Shown piece by piece: positions 6,555 to 13,639 of a DNA stretch of 15,268 nt (the stretch's first letter is position 1; each line of letters opens with the position of its first letter). The notes under the pieces are model-generated. The model ran no database searches. It was not told where the DNA came from and saw only the letters and a program-made list of their open reading frames with translations. Source of the DNA: Candidatus Hodarchaeota archaeon (GTDB lineage Archaea > Asgardarchaeota > Heimdallarchaeia > Hodarchaeales > YT1-057); NCBI GenBank assembly GCA_016839955.1, contig JAEOTI010000287.1, forward strand, positions 1 through 15,268. Reading direction: 5' to 3'. The translations under genes and the position numbers were made by a program.

Positions 6555-7388
6555 TTAAGTTAACATCTTTTTAACGACTTCAAAGATTGCTTTTGCAGGT
6601 ACTTCTTTTTCTTGATGAATTCTCAAAGAAACTCTGCCTGTTGAGCGACTTAATTCCATATATTCAGCTAGAACACTTCGTAGGGTATAAGAATGCAGAA
6701 AAGGTAATACTATTCTTGTGAAACCTCTGGATCGTTCATTAATAGCTACAGTCTGAGCTAATACGATTGAGATTAGATCCGATGCGCGATCTAAAGCCTT
6801 CATAACTGTTCCACGTAAAACTTCTGTCCTTTGAAGATCTGCTGTGCCAAACTCCAGAGCTTCTTCAACTGAAATTTTGGCGGGTTCTAGAACATGATTA
6901 CGAAAGGTTACTAATGTATTCTCTATATGTTCTTCATAAGGAGTTCCTCCATTTTCCAATGAGGCAAAAAGCTGTCCTGAGACTGGTAATAGTTCATAAA
7001 CCCGTTCATAGAGGGTTTTTGTCGCACTTCGAACTGCAAAAGGCAGATATTCACCCAAATAGAGACGGAGATAACCTTCTGTAGGCCTGTCTCTTCTATG
7101 CATAATGACATATGAATTTGTCTTCAGTGCGATGTTTTCGAACATTTCTACACTTGATAATGGCATAATTTCATAAGGAAGAGTCTCAGGATCAATATTA
7201 TCATGAATATGATCTTCATTGAGGGAAAAAACTCTAAATGTATTCTCACATTGATGTTTTTCCGAAATAAAATTGGGAATTGTGACTCGTAATTCGTGGG
7301 GTGCTACTTTAATGGATTCAGCTACATCAGATTGAATGGAGTCTTCATATTCTCCAACAATCTTTAATGGGGGGATAAAAGAAAACAC
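6555..7388 (-). CDS. Unrecognised 277-residue soluble protein
   Basis: I do not recognise this family. The protein starts at a GTG (7388) with an AGGT sequence a few bases upstream. It has no signal peptide or membrane span. The N-terminal half (about 1-110) looks like mixed alpha/beta, with short strands such as HELRVTIPNF and NSYVIMHRRD. Residues about 110-245 are mostly helical and contain a run of amphipathic helices (FAVRSATKTLYERVYELLPVS, then VLRGTVMKALDRASDLISIVLAQTVAINERSRG). The end is short and basic (AIFEVVKKMLT). Only one Cys is present and no metal or nucleotide-binding motif is seen. It diverges from the response regulator at 7800, so a functional link is possible but unproven. 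Codon choice matches its neighbours, and the length and composition support a real gene. A TATA-like TATTTATAT (minus strand, 7461-7469) lies about 75 bp upstream. Confidence 0.75.
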   Translation of the reverse strand: MFSFIPPLKIVGEYEDSIQSDVAESIKVAPHELRVTIPNFISEKHQCENTFRVFSLNEDHIHDNIDPETLPYEIMPLSSVEMFENIALKTNSYVIMHRRDRPTEGYLRLYLGEYLPFAVRSATKTLYERVYELLPVSGQLFASLENGGTPYEEHIENTLVTFRNHVLEPAKISVEEALEFGTADLQRTEVLRGTVMKALDRASDLISIVLAQTVAINERSRGFTRIVLPFLHSYTLRSVLAEYMELSRSTGRVSLRIHQEKEVPAKAIFEVVKKMLT

Positions 7389-7467
7389 TTGCGCTACCTA
7401 CTATTTTCTACTTGATTTCTTATCTAAGACCACAGAAAAACTTTCTTTATCTCTATTCTGATATAAA

Positions 7468-7482
7468 TACAAAGTATTTGTA
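7468..7482. promoter_or_regulatory. Inverted repeat overlapping a TATA-like element
   Basis: TACAAA (7468-7473) and TTTGTA (7477-7482) form a perfect dyad around GTA, touching the upstream edge of the TATA-like element (7461-7469) of the minus-strand gene. A protein bound here would block TBP/TFB access, so it is a candidate operator. In AT-rich DNA a 6-bp dyad may be chance. Confidence 0.3.
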
Positions 7483-7649
7483 CATGTAGGCATACTATTA
7501 TCTTTAGCAAAAAATTATTTTGGTTGTTGTTGTATAGTGTTATCAATTTAAAAAAATGAAAAAAATATTCCAACAATGCAAGGAATCATGGGATAACAAA
7601 AATAACAGCTGTTTTCTGCATTTGTTAATCTTTTAGGTTGATTTTTCCT

Positions 7650-7669
7650 AAAAAAACATTTGTTTTTTT
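7650..7669. repeat. A-run/T-run hairpin
   Basis: AAAAAAAC (7650-7657) and GTTTTTTT (7662-7669) are perfect complements around ATTT. The T run makes it terminator-like on the plus strand, but no gene ends just upstream. It may instead be a bendable or meltable A-tract in the promoter region. Confidence 0.3.
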
Positions 7670-7799
7670 CCAAATCTTCCAATTTAAATCATCCAAAGAA
7701 GTAATTCAATTAACGACATTGTTTTCAAAGGTTTCTAGAGAAGTCAGCTAGATTGATTCATTTTTTTCTATCTGGGTTTTTTGGAGAGAACGCGATAGA

Positions 7800-9119
7800 A
7801 TGCCTCGAACTGCTAGGATTATGATTGTAGATGACACTCGATTCGTTAGACTTGTGTTAAAGGAACTCTTAGAGACGCAAGGACCCTATCAGATCGTTGC
7901 TGAGGCAGTTAATGGTGAACATGCAATTTCCTCTTATTTTAAATATAGGCCTGATTTAGTCTTAATGGACTTAATAATGCCAAAATTGACGGGATTAGAT
8001 GCAATCAGTGCAATAATCCAAGGGGATCCAAAAGCTCAAATTATAATTCTGTCAGGTATTGATAATAGAGAGGGAATATCACGTGCATTATCAATGGGCG
8101 CTGTAGATTTCTTGACGAAACCAATTGATAAAGAAACTTTGCTTCAAACTTTGGCACACCACATATCTAAAGAAGAATTAATTTCTGAGGTAGATTCGAG
8201 GGACCGTGAGTTTATTGTTAGACTTGTATTTTCTTTTTTCTCCGAACTTCTTAGACATAGCATTTCACCTTTAGATAAACATGTGGGTCGAGTATTAAGT
8301 GAGCTATTAGCAGACTTTTCTTGTCAACATTCTCGAGATTATCGAGTTTTCCACGACGTTCCAGCTGCAATTCCCAGACCCAATTTATCTTATGAACAAA
8401 TTGTTACAGATCTGAGGGATTTGATAACTAACCTACAAGAAAGGCTTACAGCAGTATTAACTCATGATTTGGTAGCTGGACTCCTTCAAGAAACATATCA
8501 AACGTTTCTTGCTAAGTTTAAATCTTATCCACAAATAAATCAGGCTGAAGCTCTTTTTCCTAAGACTTTGTGGTTAATGGGAGCAATAAAAAAATTAAAT
8601 CTTATTGGTGATGGAAAACAACTCATCCCTATGTCAAATCACATCGATTTTAAACAAAAAATGGTCTGGCTGATTGTTTACAAGTTATCACCAATGGGGG
8701 TTGACGTTGTTTCTGCACAAGAAGGAGATATAGAGATAAACAATAAAATTGGGATGTTTGAATGGCACATTAAAGCTGGATTTGTTTTCCTTAATGCGTT
8801 GGGTCAAGGAGACGAATATCATGAGGGATTATTTGGTCCTTTCCCTGTACCAGCAAGTAAAGAACACTCTGCATTAGTTTTTGCCATTAAAACCCTAGAT
8901 AAAGAATCAACAGATCCAAGGATGACAGGACAAGCTTATGTAATTCTTGGTCTCTTTTATCGAAAATCGGTTGAAAATCTTCTTCCAACACGCGAAAAAC
9001 TTAATTTAACCTTTAACAATTCTATCAATCCAATGAACGATGTTTCACAGATTGATGGAGATACGCTTGACTCCATAAAAGAAAAAATACTAAATATCAG
9101 AAATAACAATCACATTTGA
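7800..9119 (+). CDS. Response regulator: CheY-like receiver with long C-terminal output region of unknown type
   Basis: Residues about 5-122 form a canonical receiver domain. The acidic pair is Asp11-Asp12 (IMIVDDTRFVR), the phospho-acceptor is Asp57 (LVLMDLIMP), the switch residue is Ser85 (IILSGI), and the conserved Lys107 sits in LTKPID. All catalytic parts are present, so phosphorylation by a histidine kinase is expected; no kinase gene is in the window. The remaining 315 residues are not a known DNA-binding output. Residues about 125-255 look helical and include a possible coiled segment (YEQIVTDLRDLITNLQERL). Residues about 285-400 show alternating strands and helices (MVWLIVYKLSPMGVDVVSAQ and AYVILGLFYRKSVENLLPTREKL) that could be a longin- or roadblock-like fold; this is only an impression. 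The start codon is ATG, with GGAGAG upstream. The methyltransferase gene follows after 31 bp on the same strand, so the two may be co-transcribed. Confidence 0.85.
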   Translation: MPRTARIMIVDDTRFVRLVLKELLETQGPYQIVAEAVNGEHAISSYFKYRPDLVLMDLIMPKLTGLDAISAIIQGDPKAQIIILSGIDNREGISRALSMGAVDFLTKPIDKETLLQTLAHHISKEELISEVDSRDREFIVRLVFSFFSELLRHSISPLDKHVGRVLSELLADFSCQHSRDYRVFHDVPAAIPRPNLSYEQIVTDLRDLITNLQERLTAVLTHDLVAGLLQETYQTFLAKFKSYPQINQAEALFPKTLWLMGAIKKLNLIGDGKQLIPMSNHIDFKQKMVWLIVYKLSPMGVDVVSAQEGDIEINNKIGMFEWHIKAGFVFLNALGQGDEYHEGLFGPFPVPASKEHSALVFAIKTLDKESTDPRMTGQAYVILGLFYRKSVENLLPTREKLNLTFNNSINPMNDVSQIDGDTLDSIKEKILNIRNNNHI

Positions 9120-9150
9120 GGTATAACCATTTTAGGAAGCCCAGAAAAAG

Positions 9151-9987
9151 ATGAAATTTTCTTTAGAGGGACAAATGGTTTATCTTACAGATGCTTCTAA
9201 TATGCTGAATTATATTAAGCCAGAAACTGTTCAACTAGTTGTCACTAGTCCCCCTTACTGGAATATCAAAGATTATGGTAACCCAGAGCAAATCGGTTTT
9301 GGTCAAAGTTACCAAAAATATTCTGAAAGGCTAAATAATATATGGAAAAATTGTTCTAGGGTTTTAAAGCCTAATGGTAAAATTGCTATTGTAGTCCAAC
9401 CAATTCCAGTAAGTTCAAAACAGACAGGATTGAATCGAAGCTCAATTATTGATATTATGGGAGATATTCAAAACTACACGAAAAAGTTAGGATTAGATTT
9501 ATCAAATATTTTTATCTGGGATAAAAGGAAGTATAACAATCAGAGAATTTTCGGAAGTTACCCATTTCCTCCAAATTTCTTTTCACACCTTGCCTTCGAA
9601 TTCATCTACGTTTTTCGAAAACCAGACAAAAAAAAGCAAAAACGCTCGGAAGACATAAAAGAAAGGTCTAAATTAAGTGTACAAGAATGGACCGGTTGGT
9701 GTTTCAATTCTATTTGGGATATCCCACCAAAAATCAAAATCAATTCAAAAGGTACTAATATTTTAGGACACATTGCACCTTTTCCTGAAGAAATACCATA
9801 TCGTTTGATAAAATTATTTTCTTTCGTTGAAGATTTCGTTTTGGATCCGTTTCTTGGGTCTGGAACAACTCTACAATTATGTCGCATCACAAAAAGGAAA
9901 GGTATTGGTTTTGAGATAGTTAAGAGCTATGAAGATCTAATTAGACGGAAAATAAAAGAAGAATGGAAGCCTATGAATTTACACTAA
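9151..9987 (+). CDS. Orphan DNA methyltransferase, N4-cytosine type (permuted, beta class)
   Basis: This 278-residue enzyme transfers a methyl group from S-adenosylmethionine to an exocyclic amino group in DNA. The catalytic motif IV, TSPPYW (32-37), comes first and the AdoMet-binding motif I, DPFLGSGTT (232-240), comes near the C-terminus; this order defines the beta class. SPPY in place of D/NPPY points to N4-cytosine rather than N6-adenine. Other family blocks are VLKPNGKIAI (71-80) and HIAPFPEEIPYRLI (207-220). Residues about 85-190 would hold the target recognition region, so the specificity cannot be predicted. No restriction endonuclease gene is adjacent, so it may be a solitary methyltransferase. 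It lies 31 bp behind the response regulator. AGGAAG (9134-9139) is a possible ribosome binding site 11 bases before the ATG. Its stop is 6 bp from the convergent gene's stop. Confidence 0.93.
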   Translation: MKFSLEGQMVYLTDASNMLNYIKPETVQLVVTSPPYWNIKDYGNPEQIGFGQSYQKYSERLNNIWKNCSRVLKPNGKIAIVVQPIPVSSKQTGLNRSSIIDIMGDIQNYTKKLGLDLSNIFIWDKRKYNNQRIFGSYPFPPNFFSHLAFEFIYVFRKPDKKKQKRSEDIKERSKLSVQEWTGWCFNSIWDIPPKIKINSKGTNILGHIAPFPEEIPYRLIKLFSFVEDFVLDPFLGSGTTLQLCRITKRKGIGFEIVKSYEDLIRRKIKEEWKPMNLH

Positions 9988-9993
9988 AGGTTT

Positions 9994-10617
9994 TTAGGAT
10001 TCTCTGTAATATTTCTGGGGCTTCAGAAGAGATAATGTGATCTCTCCTGGAGTGACAGAATACTTTCGAGGTCTAGCATTTCTATCATCACAAAATGCTT
10101 CACCATGCTCTTCTAAATGTCGGATTGTTTTTCTTACCAAATATTCAGAGACACCACTTGACTTACAAAGTTCTTTAACAGTTACTGGTTCAGTTGCTTT
10201 CTTTAAAGTAATGTAAAGTCTATCTTTATCTCTCGGGGATCCCCATCGACCTAATGTTAATTTCCCATACCTAAAACGAGAATATCCTTCTTCAGTGAGA
10301 GAATATAATGTTCCTTCGCGTTCATCAACTTGCGAGTGGATAAATTTTTCTTCTTCTAACTCAGAAAGTGTTGTTCTAATAGTGGATTGAGAAACACGGG
10401 ATGCTGTGGAGATTTCTTTTACGGTGAATATTTCTGGTGCTTCAGATAGAAAGTCAAATATTTTCCGACGTTCTACTGATATTTTTCGTTTACTCTCATC
10501 CTCTTCTTGAACAACCCCACCATAATCGTCCTTTATCTCATCAACTGCTTTCTGGGCGGAATAGCCGCAGGTACACTCACCCATATAGTAATTACCACAA
10601 GTTGGGCATATTGGCAC
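9994..10617 (-). CDS. Zinc-ribbon protein with two winged-helix domains, probable transcription regulator
   Basis: The 207-residue protein begins with a short zinc-binding knuckle (Cys4-x2-Cys7 ... Cys15-x-Cys17), then an acidic linker (26-43). Two winged-helix domains follow. The first spans about 47-115, with the recognition region SRVSQSTIRTTLSELEEEKFI and a wing GTLYSLTEEG. The second spans about 130-190, with SSGVSEYLVRKTIRHLEEHG and the wing RPRKYSVTP. Tandem winged helices with an N-terminal zinc ribbon are common among archaeal DNA-binding regulators; the target is unknown. The GTG start at 10617 is supported by GAGGGATC a few bases upstream, close to the archaeal GGTGATC consensus. 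The gene is monocistronic and convergent with the methyltransferase, 6 bp apart. The other possibility is a chromatin or RNA polymerase accessory protein. Confidence 0.8.
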   Translation of the reverse strand: MPICPTCGNYYMGECTCGYSAQKAVDEIKDDYGGVVQEEDESKRKISVERRKIFDFLSEAPEIFTVKEISTASRVSQSTIRTTLSELEEEKFIHSQVDEREGTLYSLTEEGYSRFRYGKLTLGRWGSPRDKDRLYITLKKATEPVTVKELCKSSGVSEYLVRKTIRHLEEHGEAFCDDRNARPRKYSVTPGEITLSLLKPQKYYRES

Positions 10618-10914
10618 AGTTGATCCCTCAAATTTTCAATATTTTTTCACTGAAATCCTAAAAGGATATTTTTATGATTATAATCTTAGTAAGTTGCTTA
10701 ATTCTATAACTTCTCAGAAAATACTGACTGAGATAGCTGATAATGTCAATGAATTTAATCCAATAAAGCGATTAATTGAATATTATGGTGCTTCTGTTAG
10801 AATACTTCTTTATGAATCATCGTGATTTCTGGATATACAGCTGAAAATCAAATGAAAAATAACTCAAAAAATTCTATTAGAATTCAATATAAAATCTAAA
10901 GCGAGAAAATTTCG

Positions 10915-11562
10915 ATGTATATTGATAGAAAAAGACAACAAATTGATGATGAAAATTCTGAGGTCTTTAAACAAAGAAAAAAACATGAAATTAATGAAAA
11001 CAACGTCTCAGAACTTGAATGGAACGCCTTCAAAGTTATAACTAAGCATTGTATTCACACATCAGAAGAAATGGCACTTGATTTCCTAACTCTTGTGAAA
11101 AATAAACATATTAGTTCTTTAAATCTTAGTAATCAAGGATTAAAAACGCTCTCTCCTGTAATTGGAAAATTTATATTTCTTAAAAAGCTCTTATTAATTA
11201 ATAATAAACTAAAAAGTTTACCAAAAGAGATTTCTGCTCTTAGGAATCTAAAAATTTTATATTTAGACAAAAATTCCTTGAAAAGGGACATTTCTGTAAT
11301 AAGATCTCTCCAAACCCTGAAACAATTATCATTAGGAGAAACCAATCGATTTGAAATTCCTTCTTGCATTTTTAATTTAAGAAATTTGACTCATCTTTGG
11401 TTGAACGATAATTTTATTTCGGAAATTCCAAAGGAAATTGTGAGATTAGAAAAAATTGAGAGACTAGACCTCAGAAACAATACTAATTTGGTCCCTTATG
11501 ATAGGAACTGGACTGGAATTAAATTAACTAATTTTATAGGAAAAATAACAAGTGGAATATGA
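10915..11562 (+). CDS. Leucine-rich-repeat protein, 23-residue Shoc2-like repeats
   Basis: This 215-residue protein has a basic and polar N-terminal region (1-35, KRQQIDDE..., FKQRKKHEINEN) and a helical cap (36-63), followed by about six leucine-rich repeats from residue 66. The repeats are 23 residues long: ISSLNLSNQGLKTLSP (66-81), KKLLLINNKLKSLPKEI (90-106), KILYLDKNSLKRDISVI (113-129), KQLSLGETNRFEIPSCI (136-152), THLWLNDNFISEIPKEI (159-175) and a final incomplete ERLDLRNNTNL (182-192). The LP.EI consensus is the type seen in Shoc2-like and bacterial IRREKINO-type LRRs. LRR arcs bind proteins; the ligand is unknown. No signal peptide is present, so it acts in the cytoplasm. The gene is very AT-rich even for this window. 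ATG 10915 has only a weak GCGAG upstream. Confidence 0.88.
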   Translation: MYIDRKRQQIDDENSEVFKQRKKHEINENNVSELEWNAFKVITKHCIHTSEEMALDFLTLVKNKHISSLNLSNQGLKTLSPVIGKFIFLKKLLLINNKLKSLPKEISALRNLKILYLDKNSLKRDISVIRSLQTLKQLSLGETNRFEIPSCIFNLRNLTHLWLNDNFISEIPKEIVRLEKIERLDLRNNTNLVPYDRNWTGIKLTNFIGKITSGI

Positions 11563-11589
11563 ATTAGAAATAGATTAAGACTATTTGTA

Positions 11590-11608
11590 TTATTTTTGTT
11601 AAAAATAA
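11590..11608 (+). terminator. AT-only hairpin after the LRR gene
   Basis: TTATTTTT (11590-11597) and AAAAATAA (11601-11608) form an 8-bp stem around GTT, 28 bp past the LRR stop. The T run could serve as an archaeal termination signal. The stem is weak because it has no GC pair. Confidence 0.35.
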
Positions 11609-11721
11609 ATTTATCTAAAACCCATACCTCAAAAAAGAAAAAATATTACAAAGTAAACTTTCTAGGCTAAATTAGACAGCAGTAAAAATTAAAATTCGTA
11701 TTTAGTGTAATTTCTACCCTT

Positions 11722-11809
11722 GCGGGGGTATCCGAGCCAGGTCAAAGGAGCAGGACTCAGAATCCTGTGATGTAGGTCTTCGTGAGTTCAAATCTCACCC
11801 CCCGCACCA
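11722..11809 (+). tRNA. tRNA-Leu (anticodon CAG), CCA encoded
   Basis: The acceptor stem GCGGGGG (11722-11728) pairs with CCCCCGC (11799-11805), followed by discriminator A and an encoded CCA (11807-11809). The anticodon stem CAGGA/TCCTG encloses the loop CTCAGAA, giving anticodon CAG (11758-11760), which reads CUG Leu. A long variable arm (11768-11781), discriminator A and a GTGAG-TTCAAAT-CTCAC T arm (11782-11798) fit a class II leucine tRNA. No intron is present. The next tRNA begins 14 bases later, so the two may share a transcript. Confidence 0.96.
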
Positions 11810-11823
11810 TTCAAGTACTATAT

Positions 11824-11925
11824 GCCGGGGTAGCCAAGTGGACAACGGCGCTGGACTCGAGAAAATCTTTAACGAGATATCCAGTGTCCTTTATGGACTC
11901 GTGGGTTCAAATCCCACCCCCGGCG
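11824..11925 (+). tRNA. tRNA-Ser (anticodon CGA), with a 17-nt intron
   Basis: Acceptor stem GCCGGGG (11824-11830) pairs with CCCCGGC (11918-11924), with discriminator G (11925), as in serine tRNAs. Anticodon stem CTGGA (11851-11855) pairs with TCCAG (11880-11884). The variable arm GTCC-TTTAT-GGAC (11886-11898) is long, and the T arm is GTGGG-TTCAAAT-CCCAC. The anticodon CGA (11858-11860) reads UCG. The mature tRNA is 85 nt after removal of the intron at 37/38. CCA is not encoded, unlike its neighbour. Confidence 0.95.
11862..11878 (+). other. tRNA intron at position 37/38 with bulge-helix-bulge
   Basis: The segment is 17 nt and ends in CGAGAT. CTCG of the anticodon loop (11856-11859) pairs with CGAG (11873-11876) of the intron to give the 4-bp central helix. 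It is flanked by 3-base bulges AGA (11860-11862) and ATA (11877-11879), cut after their second base. This is the canonical substrate of the archaeal tRNA splicing endonuclease. The inner helix is nearly absent because the intron is so short. Confidence 0.88.
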
Positions 11926-11945
11926 TTGAGATTTTTTCATCTAAT

Positions 11946-13508
11946 TCAGTTAAATCCCAAAATTGGGGTTTTCCTTGTAGGTTGACTTAAGTTTACTATT
12001 GGAACCATGCCTACAGTTGGATCAATACCTAATCTTTTCAGCCATACGGATTGTTTCAAGAATGTACCACCTAAGCAAACCTTAATTCCGCGATATACAT
12101 CTGTTGCAGCGACATGTAGATGCCCAGCAAGAAAGAGTTGAGGAATATCATTAATTACTAGAAAATCTTCCCATTCTGGAGCAACTGGAGTTCGATCTCC
12201 AAATACAGGGCAAAGATGTCTGTGTTCAAGCAATTCTACTATTGCTCCCATTGGCTTCTTGAAAGAAGCATTAGTTCTCTGAATTATTCTTTCAAAACCA
12301 TTACCATGGAAAATTAAGATCTTTTGTGTATTATTTGTTACCACTGTTGGATTTCCTAGCATTGTAACATTTTTAAGATCATAAAGCGGTTGAGCGAATT
12401 CCCTCAAAATAGGCGGTTGGGGAAGGGCTAATCGAGTTGCATCATGATTTCCAGGAATAGCTATCACTTTAATTTCAGGAGGAATGTCTTGTAAGAGTTC
12501 AGACACTTGATAATATTGATCTATGAGGTTTGTAACAGTTAATTCTTCCTCTTGACCTGGAAAAACTCCTACTCCATCAACCAAGTCTCCAGCAATTATA
12601 ATCACTTGAAGAGCTGCTGCGATTTTTTTATACTCTGAATTGCCGAATTTCCCATGAAGAAAGCTAATAAAATTTTTAAATTGCGGATAATCAAAATCTT
12701 TATTCCCAAAATGAAGATCTGAGAGTAATGCAAGATAGCTAGGTTCTGCATCATTTCTAGTAAGAGAGCTACTCCCATATACAGGTATTCCAGGTTTTGT
12801 TATCTCATATGCTATCATTTGAAAATTCGGTGCTGTTTTCGTGAGTTTTCCCCGAATCCAAATAACACTATCTTCAAAAATTATATTAGGAATTGAGTTA
12901 TCAGATTTCCTTTTTGAGAATACTTGGATTTGGTTTGTACTGAACGGATCTTCAACTGAGATTCGAACAGCTCCATCTGGAGTTTCTCGTAATTCAGAAA
13001 CCATTCCAATAAATTCAATCTCTTGACCTTTCATAAATTTCAACTTATTTGAAGATATAGGCCCTGAAATATTTGGTTGGGAGAGTAAAATTCTCTTTAG
13101 TTTTTCATATCTATCTTTAAAGAGCTTCATAAAGTCTTTTATATCTCCTCCTTTACTTGGAGTTCTTTTTGGAATATTAGAGATGACCTTAAACTCTTCA
13201 AACTTGTTTTGCTGTTGTGCTATTTCTGAATTTTTTTCTGGTATGTGATTTTCTGTCCCAATTTGATTATTATCAATTAAATTTGTAGAATGCAATGAAT
13301 CTGAATATTTTGATGCTTCCAAAGCATGGATTACCATTGATTCATTGATAATGAGAGAAGTTGGATATTGCTGAATAATAAATTCAACAGTTTTTTCTAA
13401 AGGAATATTGCGTTTTTTTATTAATTGAAGAGCCTCGGGACTTAGTTGATAATTCCGTTGAAGAAAATACATTATGATAATTTGATCATCTTGATTTTTC
13501 TTTACCAA
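11946..13508 (-). CDS. polB: DNA polymerase D small subunit (DP1), 3'-5' exonuclease
   Basis: DP1 is the proofreading and structural subunit of PolD, the archaeal replicative polymerase; it pairs with the catalytic subunit DP2, not in this window. After a helical N-terminal domain (1-60) and a polar, variable linker (about 65-125) comes an OB fold (about 158-240, KFMKGQEIEFIGMV...). The calcineurin-like phosphoesterase domain follows with all metal-binding motifs: SDLHFGNKDF (263-272, Asp264 and His266), GD (307-308), GNHD (353-356), FHGNG (400-404, His401) and GHLH (462-465). RHLCPVFGDRTPVAPE (430-445) is a DP1 hallmark. An intact set suggests an active exonuclease. The longest frame uses a TTG at 13508. 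The ATG twelve codons later (13472) gives MYFLQRNYQLSPEALQLI, which matches the usual DP1 beginning better, so the protein may be 508 residues. It converges on tRNA-Ser, whose end is 20 bp away. Confidence 0.95.
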   Translation of the reverse strand: MVKKNQDDQIIIMYFLQRNYQLSPEALQLIKKRNIPLEKTVEFIIQQYPTSLIINESMVIHALEASKYSDSLHSTNLIDNNQIGTENHIPEKNSEIAQQQNKFEEFKVISNIPKRTPSKGGDIKDFMKLFKDRYEKLKRILLSQPNISGPISSNKLKFMKGQEIEFIGMVSELRETPDGAVRISVEDPFSTNQIQVFSKRKSDNSIPNIIFEDSVIWIRGKLTKTAPNFQMIAYEITKPGIPVYGSSSLTRNDAEPSYLALLSDLHFGNKDFDYPQFKNFISFLHGKFGNSEYKKIAAALQVIIIAGDLVDGVGVFPGQEEELTVTNLIDQYYQVSELLQDIPPEIKVIAIPGNHDATRLALPQPPILREFAQPLYDLKNVTMLGNPTVVTNNTQKILIFHGNGFERIIQRTNASFKKPMGAIVELLEHRHLCPVFGDRTPVAPEWEDFLVINDIPQLFLAGHLHVAATDVYRGIKVCLGGTFLKQSVWLKRLGIDPTVGMVPIVNLSQPTRKTPILGFN

Positions 13509-13616
13509 TAAATTTAACCCGCTTACTAATATTTTACACTTTTAATACTAATTTCGATAGAATTTGAATGGAATTATAATTTGTTTGATTCATCTAAAAT
13601 TGATAACAAGCGTTAA

Positions 13617-13639
13617 ATTTAATTCTCCTTAAAAAAAGA
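13617..13639 (+). repeat. Left terminal inverted repeat of the IS remnant
   Basis: The sequence ATTTAATTCTCCT followed by an A run. Its reverse-complement partner (14295-14320) reads ATTTAAATTCTCCT followed by GC and an A run. The core AATTCTCCT is identical and the A run aligns, with one single-base indel and a two-base mismatch. Confidence 0.6.

Larger units (their letters stand above)
7389..7799. other. 411-bp AT-rich divergent intergenic region
   Basis: No gene is visible on either strand. The region must carry the promoters of the minus gene (start 7388) and the response regulator (start 7800). The minus promoter has a candidate TATA element (7461-7469). For the plus gene I see only a weak GGAGAG ribosome binding site about 13 bases before the ATG and no clear TATA box. 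Small dyads are present: TACAAA/TTTGTA (7468-7482), AACAGCTGTT (7604-7613), and an A-run/T-run hairpin (7650-7669). The length is unusual for this compact region. Confidence 0.5.

Noticed and set aside
10694..10825. 43-codon plus-strand frame (TTG start, contains ILTEIADNVNEFNPIKRLIEYYGA) in the 297-bp gap before the LRR gene
   Set aside because: The composition is protein-like and the frame is open farther upstream, but there is no ATG and no ribosome binding site. It may be the tail of a lost gene; I cannot support it as a gene.
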